From Filomicrobium insigne (GTDB lineage: Bacteria; Pseudomonadota; Alphaproteobacteria; Rhizobiales; Hyphomicrobiaceae): a stretch of 64,000 nucleotides of DNA. The notes below the pieces were generated by a model that saw only the letters and a program-made list of their open reading frames with translations, was not told where the DNA came from and ran no database searches. The position numbers and the translations under genes are program-made. The stretch is from positions 652,010-716,009 of the forward strand of contig NZ_FNJC01000003.1 of assembly GCF_900104305.1 (NCBI RefSeq). The letters are read 5' to 3'. Shown here one piece after another: positions 29,687-38,673 of the stretch; the first letter of the stretch is position 1, and each line of letters starts with the position of its first letter.

Positions 29687-29891
29687 AATCCTGGACTAGC
29701 GTGGACAGCGGTCAGCCTGACGGTAGGATAACGCCGGGCAAGGCGCAATAATGCGCAACCTTATCATCAACGAGAGAAATAATATTGCGCACCAGCGTAT
29801 GCCGCCTATGGGGCAACGGGAGTTCTCGCAAAGAGACACTCAGACCCTTTGCGCACTCGACAATAGGCGCAGTAACAGTCAAAACCGCCGT

Positions 29892-30932
29892 ATGACCGAC
29901 ATGACACAACCTTCCAGTCAATCACCCGCCCCAGCCAGTTCTCTGGCTGGACGAAAGGGCTGGATCATCACCGATGGCAAAGCTGGCATGGTGGTCCAGG
30001 CCAAGGGCGTCGCCGATGCTTTGGGCCTCGACTACGTGATGAAGGACGTCGACCCATCGGGGATCTGGCGCATATTGGCGCCTTGGGGACCAGTCGATCC
30101 CGCAGCAAAATTGGGGCAGCCCGGCAGCGTGTTTGCACCACCTTGGCCCGCCGTCGCCATTGCCACAGGGCGCGCCAGCATTCCCTATATCCGTGCCATC
30201 AAGAAACTTGCGGGTCCCCAAACATACACCGTCGTTCTTCAAGACCCTAAATCAGGCCCCGGCACCGCTGATTTGATTTGGGTACCGCAACACGATAAGC
30301 GCCGCGGCCCCAATGTCTTGGCGACCCTGACCTCTCCGCACAGCTTCACGCCGGCGCGCTTGAAGCAGCTGGCCGACGAACTACCTGACGAAATCAAAGT
30401 CCTGCCAAGCCCGCGCGTCGCCGTTGTTCTAGGTGGAAAGAACGGCGTCTACAAATTTACCGAGGATGATGACGCACGTTTCGCGGCCAGTCTCAGATCC
30501 TTATCCGCACTCGGGGCCAGTTTCCTGATCACGCCATCACGGCGAACTCACCAACGCCTCATCGCAGCCGCCGAGGACGCCACGCGCGATGCCCCTCGCA
30601 TCCTCTGGACGGGCGAAGGCGCCAATCCTTATCCACATTTTCTGGCCGCTGCCGATATTCTTATCGTGACGGCGGACAGCGTAAACATGTGCGGTGAAGC
30701 CTGCGCCACTGGAAAGCCCGTTTACATATTCACGCCGTCCGGCGGTTCGGCGAAGTTCGCGCGCTTTCACCAGGGATTGGCCGAGCATGGGGCCACACGG
30801 CCCTTGCCGACAGTCTTTGAAAACCTCGAAAACTGGACTTATGAACCGCTTGATTCCGCCGCCCGGATTGCCGGTGAGATCAATCACCGCTACGCAAAGC
30901 GTAAGCAGATGCTCTCGGGTATTATGAGTTAA
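29892..30932 (+). CDS. ELM1-family protein, copy 2
   Basis: 346-residue member of the same family as the gene at 9941-10972 but strongly diverged. Landmarks are KGWIITDGKAGMVVQAKGVA, a central VAVVLGGKNGVYKFTEDD, GANPYPHFLAAADILIVTAD and CGEACATGKPVYIFTPSGGS. The architecture resembles the two Rossmann-like halves of GT-B enzymes. ATG 29892 was chosen; the family motif begins ~20 residues later. A 2OG-Fe(II) oxygenase gene follows on the same strand after 107 bases. Function in bacteria is unknown. Confidence 0.82.
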   Translation: MTDMTQPSSQSPAPASSLAGRKGWIITDGKAGMVVQAKGVADALGLDYVMKDVDPSGIWRILAPWGPVDPAAKLGQPGSVFAPPWPAVAIATGRASIPYIRAIKKLAGPQTYTVVLQDPKSGPGTADLIWVPQHDKRRGPNVLATLTSPHSFTPARLKQLADELPDEIKVLPSPRVAVVLGGKNGVYKFTEDDDARFAASLRSLSALGASFLITPSRRTHQRLIAAAEDATRDAPRILWTGEGANPYPHFLAAADILIVTADSVNMCGEACATGKPVYIFTPSGGSAKFARFHQGLAEHGATRPLPTVFENLENWTYEPLDSAARIAGEINHRYAKRKQMLSGIMS

Positions 30933-31039
30933 GAAGGCGCGCGGTCTTTTAACTGGGCGCGCGGCCCCATTTCCGGCAGAACATTGCCCTAGCTAAGACG
31001 ACAGACGACGATCAGGAACCCCTTTTTCAAGCATCAGGG

Positions 31040-31672
31040 ATGATCCGCATGGCGCACTTGAACCTTAACGCTCTCCGGGACGCCAGCCTCGAGACCGAGC
31101 CTTATCTCCACACGATCGTACCTGGGTTCCTGTCGCCGGACAGTATCCGCCAAATCACCGAAACCTATCCGAATATCGAAAAGGGTGGCTCCTACCCGAT
31201 CGAAAGCCTCGAATCCAACATGACCATCAAAGAGGTCATCGAGGAGCTGGACGGCCCTGACTTCCAGCGTGCCATCGAAGAAAAGTTTGCAGTCGAGCTT
31301 GAAGGCCGCCCGAAGATGTACTCCCTGCGTGGCTACACGCGAGCGAAAGACGGCCGCATCCATACGGATTCAAAAGACAAGATCATCACGGTCCTGCTCT
31401 ATCTCAATGAGAACTGGAACCAGGACGGCGGGCGCTTGCGCATCCTGCGTAACGGAACCGACGTGGACGATTACGTCGCTGAAGTTCCTCCGGACAACGG
31501 CACTCTCCTAGTCTTCAAACGCTCGGACAATTCCTGGCATGGTCATCATCCCTTCGAAGGCCAGCGGCGCTCGCTGCAAATGAATTGGATGACCAGCGAA
31601 GGCAGCAAGGGCTGGCACAAGATCCGCCATTCGCTTTCAGCCGCCGTCAAAAAGATGACAGCCGCCAGCTAA
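31040..31672 (+). CDS. 2OG-Fe(II) oxygenase family protein
   Basis: 210-residue double-stranded beta-helix oxygenase. The iron triad is His108 and Asp110 (RIHTDSKDKI) plus His167 (NSWHGHHPFEG), and the 2-oxoglutarate-binding arginine is in EGQRRSLQMNW (Arg176 or 177). Prolyl-hydroxylase-like (P4Hc) layout, no signal peptide. Substrate unknown; it may work with the ELM1 protein upstream or on a sugar or peptide product. The next gene starts 38 bases downstream on the same strand. Confidence 0.84.
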   Translation: MIRMAHLNLNALRDASLETEPYLHTIVPGFLSPDSIRQITETYPNIEKGGSYPIESLESNMTIKEVIEELDGPDFQRAIEEKFAVELEGRPKMYSLRGYTRAKDGRIHTDSKDKIITVLLYLNENWNQDGGRLRILRNGTDVDDYVAEVPPDNGTLLVFKRSDNSWHGHHPFEGQRRSLQMNWMTSEGSKGWHKIRHSLSAAVKKMTAAS

Positions 31673-31710
31673 CGGAAATCCGCTCTGACAAGGCAGGTGT
31701 GCGGCGAAGA

Positions 31711-32478
31711 ATGGCGGAAGTATCCAGCACAAACCGCTTATTGCTCCGAGAGCCCGGCCTCGCCGCCGGCGGAACTTTGCCGCGCGAACAGCGCTATGCC
31801 GTCCCATCGCTTTTGCGACGTCTCCTCCTGCTCATCGAAATGCTGGGGCTCTTCATCGGACTGCCTATCGCGCTGGACTACGCTGTACACAGCGAATCCG
31901 TCCCGTTGTTTGTCGTTTTGCAGCCCGTACTACTCGCCTTTATTGTTTTTCTGCTTTGGGACCGGACGTTCTACCTGCGGCGCGAGCTGATCCGTCTGCC
32001 GAGTCCGAAAGAACTGTTTTCCATGCTCGCGATCTGCGCCATCGCGGGCGGCATGGTCGCAGCATATGTCGCGCAAGAGATGCCAGCGCGTTACCTCAAT
32101 TTCCCACTTCAACGTCCGGAGACATGGGAAAGGATTATGATCCTGTACCCGATGTTGTCCGTGCCGGTGCAGGAACTCGTCTATCGCACCTTCTTCTTCC
32201 ACCGCTACGGCCCCCTCTTCGGAGAGGAACGCGGCGCGCTCATTCTCGCCAACGGCATCCTTTTTGGCTTTGCCCATTTTCTCTTCGGCAATTGGATCGC
32301 AATCGCCGGGACAGCCGTCATCGGCACCTTGCTGGCCTACCGCTACGAAGCCACACGATCCTTCTGGGCGGTCTGGCTGGAACACACCCTTTGGGGTTGG
32401 CTCGTCTTCACCGTCGGCCTCGGCCACTACTTCTTCACCGGCGTCTCGAACTTCTCCATGATCAAATGGGCGTTTTGA
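31711..32478 (+). CDS. CPBP-like intramembrane protein with altered protease motifs
   Basis: 255-residue polytopic membrane protein (about 6-7 hydrophobic segments). It fits the CPBP (Rce1-like) intramembrane protease family by VPVQELVYRTFFFHRYG, ANGILFGFAHFLFGN and LEHTLWGWLVFTVGLG, but the signature Glu-Glu-x3-Arg reads Gln154-Glu155-...Arg159, and the HxxxN motif reads His225...Gly229; His189 is kept. Catalysis by the usual mechanism is therefore doubtful. Start ATG 31711 is 38 bases after the oxygenase gene, so co-transcription is likely. Confidence 0.72.
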   Translation: MAEVSSTNRLLLREPGLAAGGTLPREQRYAVPSLLRRLLLLIEMLGLFIGLPIALDYAVHSESVPLFVVLQPVLLAFIVFLLWDRTFYLRRELIRLPSPKELFSMLAICAIAGGMVAAYVAQEMPARYLNFPLQRPETWERIMILYPMLSVPVQELVYRTFFFHRYGPLFGEERGALILANGILFGFAHFLFGNWIAIAGTAVIGTLLAYRYEATRSFWAVWLEHTLWGWLVFTVGLGHYFFTGVSNFSMIKWAF

Positions 32479-32603
32479 GAGGCCTCTCGCTGCGCAATTA
32501 TGCGCTCACACTCGTACACGGGAGTCCATATTTTAACCAATTTCAACTGGAACAAAAAGAGAACAATGGCAAGTCCACACGCACACCAATACGGAATTCG
32601 CCA

Positions 32604-33173
32604 ATGTCGTCCGAGACAATAATTTCTGGTTTCTTATCTGGCCTGCTGGTGCTGTGGGCGGATCGAACTTTTCGGGGCACCCTGGTAGATCGGGCAACTG
32701 CCTTGACAATTATACTCCTGCACGCGGCCTTATCCTGCACGGCCATAGTGATTTCCTGCGTCCACCGACCCGGCCTCGTGGACTTCCTCATGCCAATTGG
32801 AAACGGATTTTGGTCACTTAATTTGCTGATTATTGGAAGCTTTTTGTTCGCTGGTTCACTTGTACCTTTTGCCCTCGCACTGATGGTCAGGAGTGGACGA
32901 ACGCAATTAGTCCGTCTGCAGGCAACAGTGATCGTAGTACTGATGTCTTGGGGTATTTTGTCCAGCCGCGAAAGCATCCACGGAACAACGGAGCTATTGG
33001 CAACCTACGCGGCGACAGCTCTATTCTATTTGCCGGCCTTACTTATCGCTTCGGTGATAATTCAGTCGTTGCGTGCGGTGAGAAGATTTTCCGAAGCGCT
33101 CCTGATTTTTCAGGATACAGTTGACCGCGAGACTGACGGCTCCATCAGTCGTTCAAGCGCTCGATGGGATTAG
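32604..33173 (+). CDS. AT-rich orphan integral membrane protein
   Basis: 189-residue protein with about four or five membrane segments (TIILLHAALSCTAIVISC, FWSLNLLIIGSFLFAG, TVIVVLMSWGIL, ATALFYLPALLIASVII). It starts at ATG 32604; the frame runs open further upstream, overlapping the CPBP gene, but that part is Arg/Pro/His-rich and looks like an out-of-frame shadow. Base composition is more AT-rich and codon use less regular than its neighbours, suggesting later acquisition. I recognise no family; a false ORF is possible. Confidence 0.5.
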   Translation: MSSETIISGFLSGLLVLWADRTFRGTLVDRATALTIILLHAALSCTAIVISCVHRPGLVDFLMPIGNGFWSLNLLIIGSFLFAGSLVPFALALMVRSGRTQLVRLQATVIVVLMSWGILSSRESIHGTTELLATYAATALFYLPALLIASVIIQSLRAVRRFSEALLIFQDTVDRETDGSISRSSARWD

Positions 33174-33265
33174 TAAGGCATCCCTTTGCGCCGCGCCGCG
33201 CGATCGGCTAGAACCGGCGCAGATCAAGACTCCCGAACAATCCAGCGAGAGAGGCGCCCAATTAA

Positions 33266-34924
33266 ATGGCGAACCCGCAATACGTCTATCACATGCACAA
33301 GCTGTCCAAGACCTATCCGGGCGGCAAGCAGGTCCTGAAGGACATTTCCCTATCATTTTTACCCGGCGCCAAGATCGGCGTCGTCGGTCTCAACGGCGCC
33401 GGTAAATCGACACTGTTGAAGATCATGGCCGGCCAGATGACCGACTTCGTCGGCGAAGCTTGGGCCGCGGATGGCGTCAAGGTCGGCTACCTGCCTCAGG
33501 AACCCGAACTCGATCCTGAAAAGGATGTGCTTGGCAACGCCATGGAAGGCGTCGCCGAAAAGAAGGCACTCATCGACCGCTACAACGAGATCGCTTCCAA
33601 CTACTCCGAAGAAACCGCCGACGAGATGGCGGCTCTCCAGGACCAGATCGATGCCCAGAACCTCTGGGATCTGGACACACAGGTCGAACAGGCCCTCGAT
33701 GCATTGCGCTGCCCGCCGGGCGATGCCGACGTCACCAAGCTGTCAGGTGGTGAAAAGCGCCGCGTCGCGTTGACCCGTTTACTTTTGTCGAAGCCCGACA
33801 TTCTCCTGCTCGATGAGCCGACGAACCACCTCGACGCTGAAAGCGTCGCCTGGCTCGAACGCTTCCTCAAGGAATACGCCGGCTGCGTCATTCTCGTAAC
33901 GCACGACCGCTACTTCCTCGATAACCTGACCGAGTGGACCCTCGAATTGGATCGTGGCCAGGGCGTGCCCTACCACGGTAACTATTCGAGCTGGCTGGAA
34001 CAGAAAGCGAAGCGCCTCGAAGTCGAAAAGGGCCAGGAAGAAGCCAAGCAGCGTGCACTCAGCCGCGAGTTGGAATGGATCCGTTCAAGCCCCAAGGCAC
34101 GTCAGGCGAAATCCAAAGCCCGTATTACGGCATATGAAAAGCTGGCCGAGGAAGCTGGTCGCGAGGATGTTGGCCGCGCCACCATCCACATCGCTCAAGG
34201 TCCACGCCTTGGCGGCGTCGTGGTCGAAGCCGACGGCGTGACGAAAGGCTTCGGCGATCGCCTGCTTATCGACGGCCTGTCCTTCAAGCTTCCTCCTGGT
34301 GGCATTGTAGGCGTTATCGGTCCCAACGGCGCCGGTAAGACGACGCTATTCCGGATGATCACCGGCCAGGAAACACCCGACGCTGGAACTTTTAAACTCG
34401 GCGAAACGGTGAAGCTGTCTTACGTCGACCAGTCGCGCGATCACCTCGATCCCAAGAAGACTGTTTGGGAAGAAATCTCCGGCGGCCTCGACCAGATATT
34501 GCTCGGCGGCAAGAAGGAAGTTCCTTCACGCGCCTATTGCGGCTGGTTTAACTTCAAGGGGGCCGATCAGCAAAAGAGGGTCGATATGCTTTCGGGTGGC
34601 GAGCGCAACCGCGTCCACCTTGCCAAGCTTTTGAAAGAGGGCGGCAACCTGCTCCTCCTCGACGAGCCGACCAACGACCTTGATACCGAAACCCTCTCCG
34701 CACTCGAAGCTGCTTTGGAAGACTTCCCAGGCTGCGCCGTGGTCATCAGCCACGACCGCTTCTTCCTTGATCGTCTCGCTACGCACATCCTCGCCTTCGA
34801 GGGCGACAGTCACGTGGAATGGTTCGAAGGCAACTTCGAAGCTTACGAGGAAGACAAGAAGCGTCGCCTTGGCGACGCCGCAGTCGAACCTCACCGGATC
34901 AAATACAAGCGCTTCGAGCGCTAA
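33266..34924 (+). CDS. ettA: Energy-dependent translational throttle protein EttA (ABC-F)
   Basis: 552-residue soluble ABC-F ATPase with two nucleotide-binding domains: Walker [13 protein letters not shown] and [12 protein letters not shown], signatures [11 protein letters not shown] and [11 protein letters not shown], and Walker [12 protein letters not shown] and [11 protein letters not shown]. The linker between them carries the arm and P-site tRNA-interaction motif region ([20 protein letters not shown]). EttA binds the ribosomal E site and gates entry into elongation according to ATP/ADP. Length and motifs match E. coli EttA (555). A strong terminator follows. Confidence 0.96.
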   Translation: MANPQYVYHMHKLSKTYPGGKQVLKDISLSFLPGAKIGVVGLNGAGKSTLLKIMAGQMTDFVGEAWAADGVKVGYLPQEPELDPEKDVLGNAMEGVAEKKALIDRYNEIASNYSEETADEMAALQDQIDAQNLWDLDTQVEQALDALRCPPGDADVTKLSGGEKRRVALTRLLLSKPDILLLDEPTNHLDAESVAWLERFLKEYAGCVILVTHDRYFLDNLTEWTLELDRGQGVPYHGNYSSWLEQKAKRLEVEKGQEEAKQRALSRELEWIRSSPKARQAKSKARITAYEKLAEEAGREDVGRATIHIAQGPRLGGVVVEADGVTKGFGDRLLIDGLSFKLPPGGIVGVIGPNGAGKTTLFRMITGQETPDAGTFKLGETVKLSYVDQSRDHLDPKKTVWEEISGGLDQILLGGKKEVPSRAYCGWFNFKGADQQKRVDMLSGGERNRVHLAKLLKEGGNLLLLDEPTNDLDTETLSALEAALEDFPGCAVVISHDRFFLDRLATHILAFEGDSHVEWFEGNFEAYEEDKKRRLGDAAVEPHRIKYKRFER

Positions 34925-34955
34925 TCGCGCGAACTTCAAAGCGCAAGAAACGAAA

Positions 34956-34996
34956 ACGCCGCCCGATGGTCAGACCTTTCGGGCGGCGTAATTTTT
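34956..34996 (+). terminator. Rho-independent terminator after ettA
   Basis: Perfect 11-bp stem ACGCCGCCCGA / TCGGGCGGCGT with a 12-nt loop, followed by AATTTTTC, 31 bases after the ettA stop. Confidence 0.9.
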
Positions 34997-35012
34997 CAAG
35001 CCGTGCTGATTG

Positions 35013-35627
35013 TCAACGGTTGAGCGCGAGAACCAAAGTTTTTGGGTTTCCGCCATTCTCCGAAATGTAAGTCTCAAAAAGCCGCTTGAGCTGCTCGCGA
35101 GCCCAAAAGCCCATAACTTCCGCATCGCCAACCTTAAAGGAGCTACCACGGCGGATCAGCCACCAACGCACCTCATATGAGGTGCCGTCACGCATTGTCA
35201 CAACGCTATCCACGTAAACGCCAGACCGTGTTTCTTCCGTCTGACCGATAGCAACCGCCTTGACGACGGGATATTGAGGTGCCTGCGACGCCGCATAGCG
35301 TGAGATGAACGACATCATCCCTGAATAGTAGGACGTGCGCTCGCTGCTCGGCAGAGCTTTGGCATAAGACCCTAGGGAATAGAGCCCGATAGAGGGCAGG
35401 TCCGCGTGCCGTTCCATGACTTGCATGAAGGCATCGCTCGTGCCCTGGCGTGCGGCGGTGACAAGCTCATTGGCCACACGCTGCATGTACTGAACTGGCT
35501 GTTCGGCCCGCGCAGCGCCCATTCCGAAACTGACCATTGCGATGCTGGCCAGCACCAACACCCCGAACCGAGTCCGTAAGAAACCGTGACCCGAACGCAA
35601 ACGGGCAATGGTCATGAACATCTCCAT
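35013..35627 (-). CDS. MlaC/Ttg2D family phospholipid-transport protein
   Basis: 204-residue exported protein of the MlaC/Tgt2 family, periplasmic phospholipid shuttles of the Mla system. An N-terminal signal peptide (RFGVLVLASIAMVSFGMGAA then RAEQP) precedes a helical/NTF2-like body with VWIL-type strands such as TSYEVRWWLIRRGSSFKVGD. No mlaD, mlaE or mlaF gene is nearby, so it is an orphan copy, as often in this order where hopanoid-associated HpnM belongs to the same family. The ATG at 35627 gives a normal signal-peptide length. Confidence 0.8.
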   Translation of the reverse strand: MEMFMTIARLRSGHGFLRTRFGVLVLASIAMVSFGMGAARAEQPVQYMQRVANELVTAARQGTSDAFMQVMERHADLPSIGLYSLGSYAKALPSSERTSYYSGMMSFISRYAASQAPQYPVVKAVAIGQTEETRSGVYVDSVVTMRDGTSYEVRWWLIRRGSSFKVGDAEVMGFWAREQLKRLFETYISENGGNPKTLVLALNR

Positions 35628-35803
35628 GGCGCTACGCGCTTGTTTTGGCAGTCCAATCGCTGGCCTGCGATAACTGATTGATGGTTGGCAAAATACAATC
35701 TTCATGCCTACCCCGCCCCGTCAAACTTATCTGAACCCAAATGACGGCACGCCCGCGTGCCAAAAAAAGCACATTAAACCTGCTACTGAGCTTAGATGGC
35801 AAG

Positions 35804-36466
35804 TTAAGGGCAACGGATCCCCTCACTGATCTCAATACTGCGATGTTGACCTGCAAAGTCGCCTGAAGATGTGCCCTGAGGCGATCGCCGAGCAAAGAGG
35901 GCCGACGCTGAAAGCATCGGCAATCCCAGCAGATCCGCCAGACTCTGGGTGTCCTCCAGGCTGATTTGATCCCCAATACGCAACAATAGGCAGCGCCGCG
36001 AAACAGGGTGCACAAGGATCAGCTCATGGCGCACACCTGACACATTGGTACGTATGTGATGAGTGACGCCACTGAACTCGCGGAGCGGACACCCCCATTT
36101 GCTCGCCCCCCAAAGGTTCCGGTCGTCGACTTCAACATAGCTATTCGTAAGAGTGATTTCGCGTCGTTTCCCTAGCCGGCGCAGGCATCTGACAGTCGGC
36201 AACCCCAGTAAAATGCCGCCCATTCCGAAACCAGCAAGGATGGCAAGAAAGGCGCTCGGGCGCTCTGCGACGACTTCTGAAAAGATTGGTTCAGAAACAA
36301 AACCAACACCCAGCACCAGATAAGGCGCGGCAAACAATCCTAGAACCGGAAGCAGGAAGAAAAGCTGCGCAAGAGCTGCGGTGTTGCACACGCGCTGTTC
36401 TATGTGTGCCGGCAATCCATCACGATGCGCGGTGATTGAGACCGTTTCGAAGGAAGAAAATGGCAT
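35804..36466 (-). CDS. Membrane protein of unknown function
   Basis: 220-residue protein with two hydrophobic segments (LAQLFFLLPVLGLFAAPYLV and SAFLAILAGFGMGGILLG) followed by a basic patch (RCLRRLGKRREITL) and a C-terminal cytoplasmic domain that looks PH-like (SYVEVDDRNLWGASKW, LILVHPVSRRCLLLRIGD). A GTG start at 36493 is an alternative. It is divergent from the ArsR-methyltransferase gene. I do not recognise the family. Confidence 0.6.
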   Translation of the reverse strand: MPFSSFETVSITAHRDGLPAHIEQRVCNTAALAQLFFLLPVLGLFAAPYLVLGVGFVSEPIFSEVVAERPSAFLAILAGFGMGGILLGLPTVRCLRRLGKRREITLTNSYVEVDDRNLWGASKWGCPLREFSGVTHHIRTNVSGVRHELILVHPVSRRCLLLRIGDQISLEDTQSLADLLGLPMLSASALFARRSPQGTSSGDFAGQHRSIEISEGIRCP

Positions 36467-36600
36467 GAGCAAGCAAGAAATCTGAAGCGGCACAGCGGTT
36501 GGGAAACACTAAAAGCCAGCATAACTGCCAGGTCTTAAGCCAAACCTAAGCCTTCGCGACGCGCGATCAGCCAGCAAGCTTGAAGAAGACGACATATCGC

Positions 36601-36628
36601 TTGACATATAAAGATATCTTTATATCTA
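36601..36628 (+). promoter_or_regulatory. Palindromic operator over the promoter of the methionine operon
   Basis: ATATAAAGATATCTTTATAT at 36606-36625 is a perfect 20-bp palindrome. It begins inside TTGACA (36601-36606), a consensus -35 box; a -10-like TATCTA lies at 36623-36628. The layout, one ArsR-type dyad covering the promoter of the ArsR gene itself, is that of autorepression, and matches the SahR system in which S-adenosylhomocysteine relieves repression of SAM-cycle genes. Confidence 0.8.
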
Positions 36629-36636
36629 TTGCCGTC

Positions 36637-37629
36637 ATGAACGATCTGTCCCCAACGCGGCTGCCACTGGCTACGAGCCAGATGGTGATAGCCCTGAAAG
36701 CAGCGGCCGAACCTACGCGGCTGCGCATTCTGTTGCTGCTTACGTCGGGCGAACTCAACGTTAAGGACCTGACGCAGATCCTCGGCCAGAGCCAACCTCG
36801 GCTCAGCCGGCACCTGAAGCTGTTGGTCGAAGCCGGCTTGATCGAGCGCATCCGCGAGGGAAGCTGGGTCTATTTCCACTTGTCCGATAGGACCGCAAAC
36901 GGCCGATTGGCTTCCGTGTTACTGGCGATGGCGGACCTCAACGACCCCATCGTAATTCGGGACCGAGAACGTGCCGAACACCTGAAGCGCGATCGCGAAG
37001 CCATTGCCCAACAGTACTTCGAGCGCCATGCCAGCGATTGGGACCAAATCCGCTCGCTTCATGTCGCCGAAGCGGAAGTTGAAGCGGCCATGAGCGAAGC
37101 GCTCGGGCCAGCCCCAATAGAGTTTCTTGTCGATCTAGGGACTGGAACCGGTCGAACGCTCGAATTGTTAGCCGAACGTTATCAACGCGCCGTCGGCATC
37201 GACATAAACCAGGCCATGCTCGCTTATGCGCGCAGCAAGATCGACAACGCTGGCTTACGTAACGCACAAGTGCGCCACGGAGACATCTACAACCTTGCAC
37301 TTATGCCGGACGAAGCCGATGTCGTCGTCATGCACCAGATCTTGCATTACCTGTCAGATCCTCAGCGCGCCCTGGACGAGGCAGCCCGCATACTTCGCCC
37401 AGGCGGCCGTTTGTTGATCGTCGATTTCGCACCACATGAGCTCGAATTCCTACGCGATCACGCCCACGAGCGCCTCGGCATTGGAACAGACACCATGACG
37501 AACTGGCTCGCCGATAGCGGCTTGAAGCCTGTCACGACCCGCCATTTGCCGCCCTCACCACAACACGGCGACAAAACCGACAACCTAACAGTCTCGCTTT
37601 GGCTGGCAGAAAAGTCCGAAGCGGCGTGA
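36637..37629 (+). CDS. ArsR-family regulator fused to a SAM methyltransferase domain (SahR-like)
   Basis: 330-residue two-domain protein. Residues ~15-95 are a winged helix of the ArsR type (LKAAAEPTRLRILLLLTSGE, LTQILGQSQPRLSRHLKLLV). Residues ~150-270 form a class I methyltransferase fold (FLVDLGTGTGRTLELLAERY, VGIDINQAMLAYARSKI, VVMHQILHYLSDP). It heads the metF-metH operon and has a 20-bp palindrome over its promoter, so it probably senses SAM or SAH through the methyltransferase domain and represses the operon. ATG 36637 implies a very short or absent leader; an upstream TTG would place the operator inside the gene. ATG 36682 is a further alternative. Confidence 0.9.
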   Translation: MNDLSPTRLPLATSQMVIALKAAAEPTRLRILLLLTSGELNVKDLTQILGQSQPRLSRHLKLLVEAGLIERIREGSWVYFHLSDRTANGRLASVLLAMADLNDPIVIRDRERAEHLKRDREAIAQQYFERHASDWDQIRSLHVAEAEVEAAMSEALGPAPIEFLVDLGTGTGRTLELLAERYQRAVGIDINQAMLAYARSKIDNAGLRNAQVRHGDIYNLALMPDEADVVVMHQILHYLSDPQRALDEAARILRPGGRLLIVDFAPHELEFLRDHAHERLGIGTDTMTNWLADSGLKPVTTRHLPPSPQHGDKTDNLTVSLWLAEKSEAA

Positions 37630-37683
37630 CGACGATGCGCGTCGAGCGTGCATCCGTCATTCAAGAAATAGGAGAGACCGCAT

Positions 37684-38598
37684 ATGGAACCCAAGAGCAG
37701 GTTGGTGGGAGACGGAGAGATCGACGTTTCGTTCGAGTTTTTCCCACCTAAGACAGAGAAGATGGAAGAAACGCTCTGGCATTGCATCCACCGACTGGCA
37801 CCCTTGCGCCCGGAGTTTGTGTCCGTCACCTATGGTGCCGGCGGCTCCACGCGTGAGCGCACGCACACCACCGTCTCCCGCATCATAAAGGAGACGAACC
37901 TGAAACCAGCAGCACATCTGACCTGCGTCGATGCCACGAAGGCTGAAGTCGATGACGTCGCCCGTGATTACTGGACGTCCGGTGTCCGCCATATCGTTGC
38001 ACTGCGCGGCGACCCTGCCAGCGGCGTCGGCGATCACTATGTTCCGACACAGGGTGGTTATGCCAATGCTGCGGCTCTGGTCAGCGGGCTCAAGTCCATC
38101 GCACCGTTTGAGATCTCAGTGGCAGGTTATCCCGAGTGCCATCCTGAAAGTGCCAACCTCGACGCCGACATAGAAAACCTGAAAGCGAAGGTTGACGCTG
38201 GAGCTGATCGCATCATCACGCAGTTCGTCTTTGACGGCGACTATTACCTGCGCTTCCTTGAGCGCGCACGCGCTGCAGGGATTTGGGTTCCCATTACACC
38301 AGGCGTTATCCCGATCCACAACTTCGCGCAGGTTTCAGGCTTTGCACGAAAGACAGGCGCAACGATACCGGCGTGGATCGAGCGCCGTTTCGAAGGGCTT
38401 GAGAACGATCCAAAGACCAGCCACCTCGTCGCGAGCGCCGTAGCCACTGAGCAGGTGTTGGGACTCGTGGATGAAGGTGTCAAAAGCTTCCACTTCTACA
38501 CCTTGAACCGCGCCGATCTCGTCTACGCGATCTGCCACTTGCTAGGCCTGCGGCCGGCGCCGGTCGATAGCGCAAAAGCAAAGGCAAATGCCGCCTGA
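37684..38598 (+). CDS. metF: Methylenetetrahydrofolate reductase
   Basis: 304-residue flavoprotein that reduces 5,10-methylene-THF to 5-methyl-THF, the methyl donor for MetH. Landmarks are VSFEFFPPKTEKMEE, SVTYGAGGSTRERT, HLTCVDATKAEVD, VALRGDPASG and QFVFDGDYYLRFLERAR. It starts 54 bases after the regulator with AGGAGAG upstream, and the two metH genes follow on the same strand, giving a complete methyl-transfer unit. Confidence 0.96.
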   Translation: MEPKSRLVGDGEIDVSFEFFPPKTEKMEETLWHCIHRLAPLRPEFVSVTYGAGGSTRERTHTTVSRIIKETNLKPAAHLTCVDATKAEVDDVARDYWTSGVRHIVALRGDPASGVGDHYVPTQGGYANAAALVSGLKSIAPFEISVAGYPECHPESANLDADIENLKAKVDAGADRIITQFVFDGDYYLRFLERARAAGIWVPITPGVIPIHNFAQVSGFARKTGATIPAWIERRFEGLENDPKTSHLVASAVATEQVLGLVDEGVKSFHFYTLNRADLVYAICHLLGLRPAPVDSAKAKANAA

Positions 38599-38673
38599 AA
38601 CACGGCACCCAACTGTATTACGCTCAACGAGGCGAGTGCCCAAGCGAACAAAAGAATGGAGTCATAAAAAACA

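Noticed and set aside
31956..32603. Long plus-strand frame leading into the orphan membrane ORF
   Set aside because: It is Arg/Pro/His-rich, lies entirely in an alternative frame of the CPBP gene, and has no SD; only the part from 32604 looks protein-like.
36580..36636. Upstream TTG start for the ArsR-methyltransferase gene
   Set aside because: It would place the promoter and operator inside the coding region; ATG 36637 fits the ArsR N-terminus.
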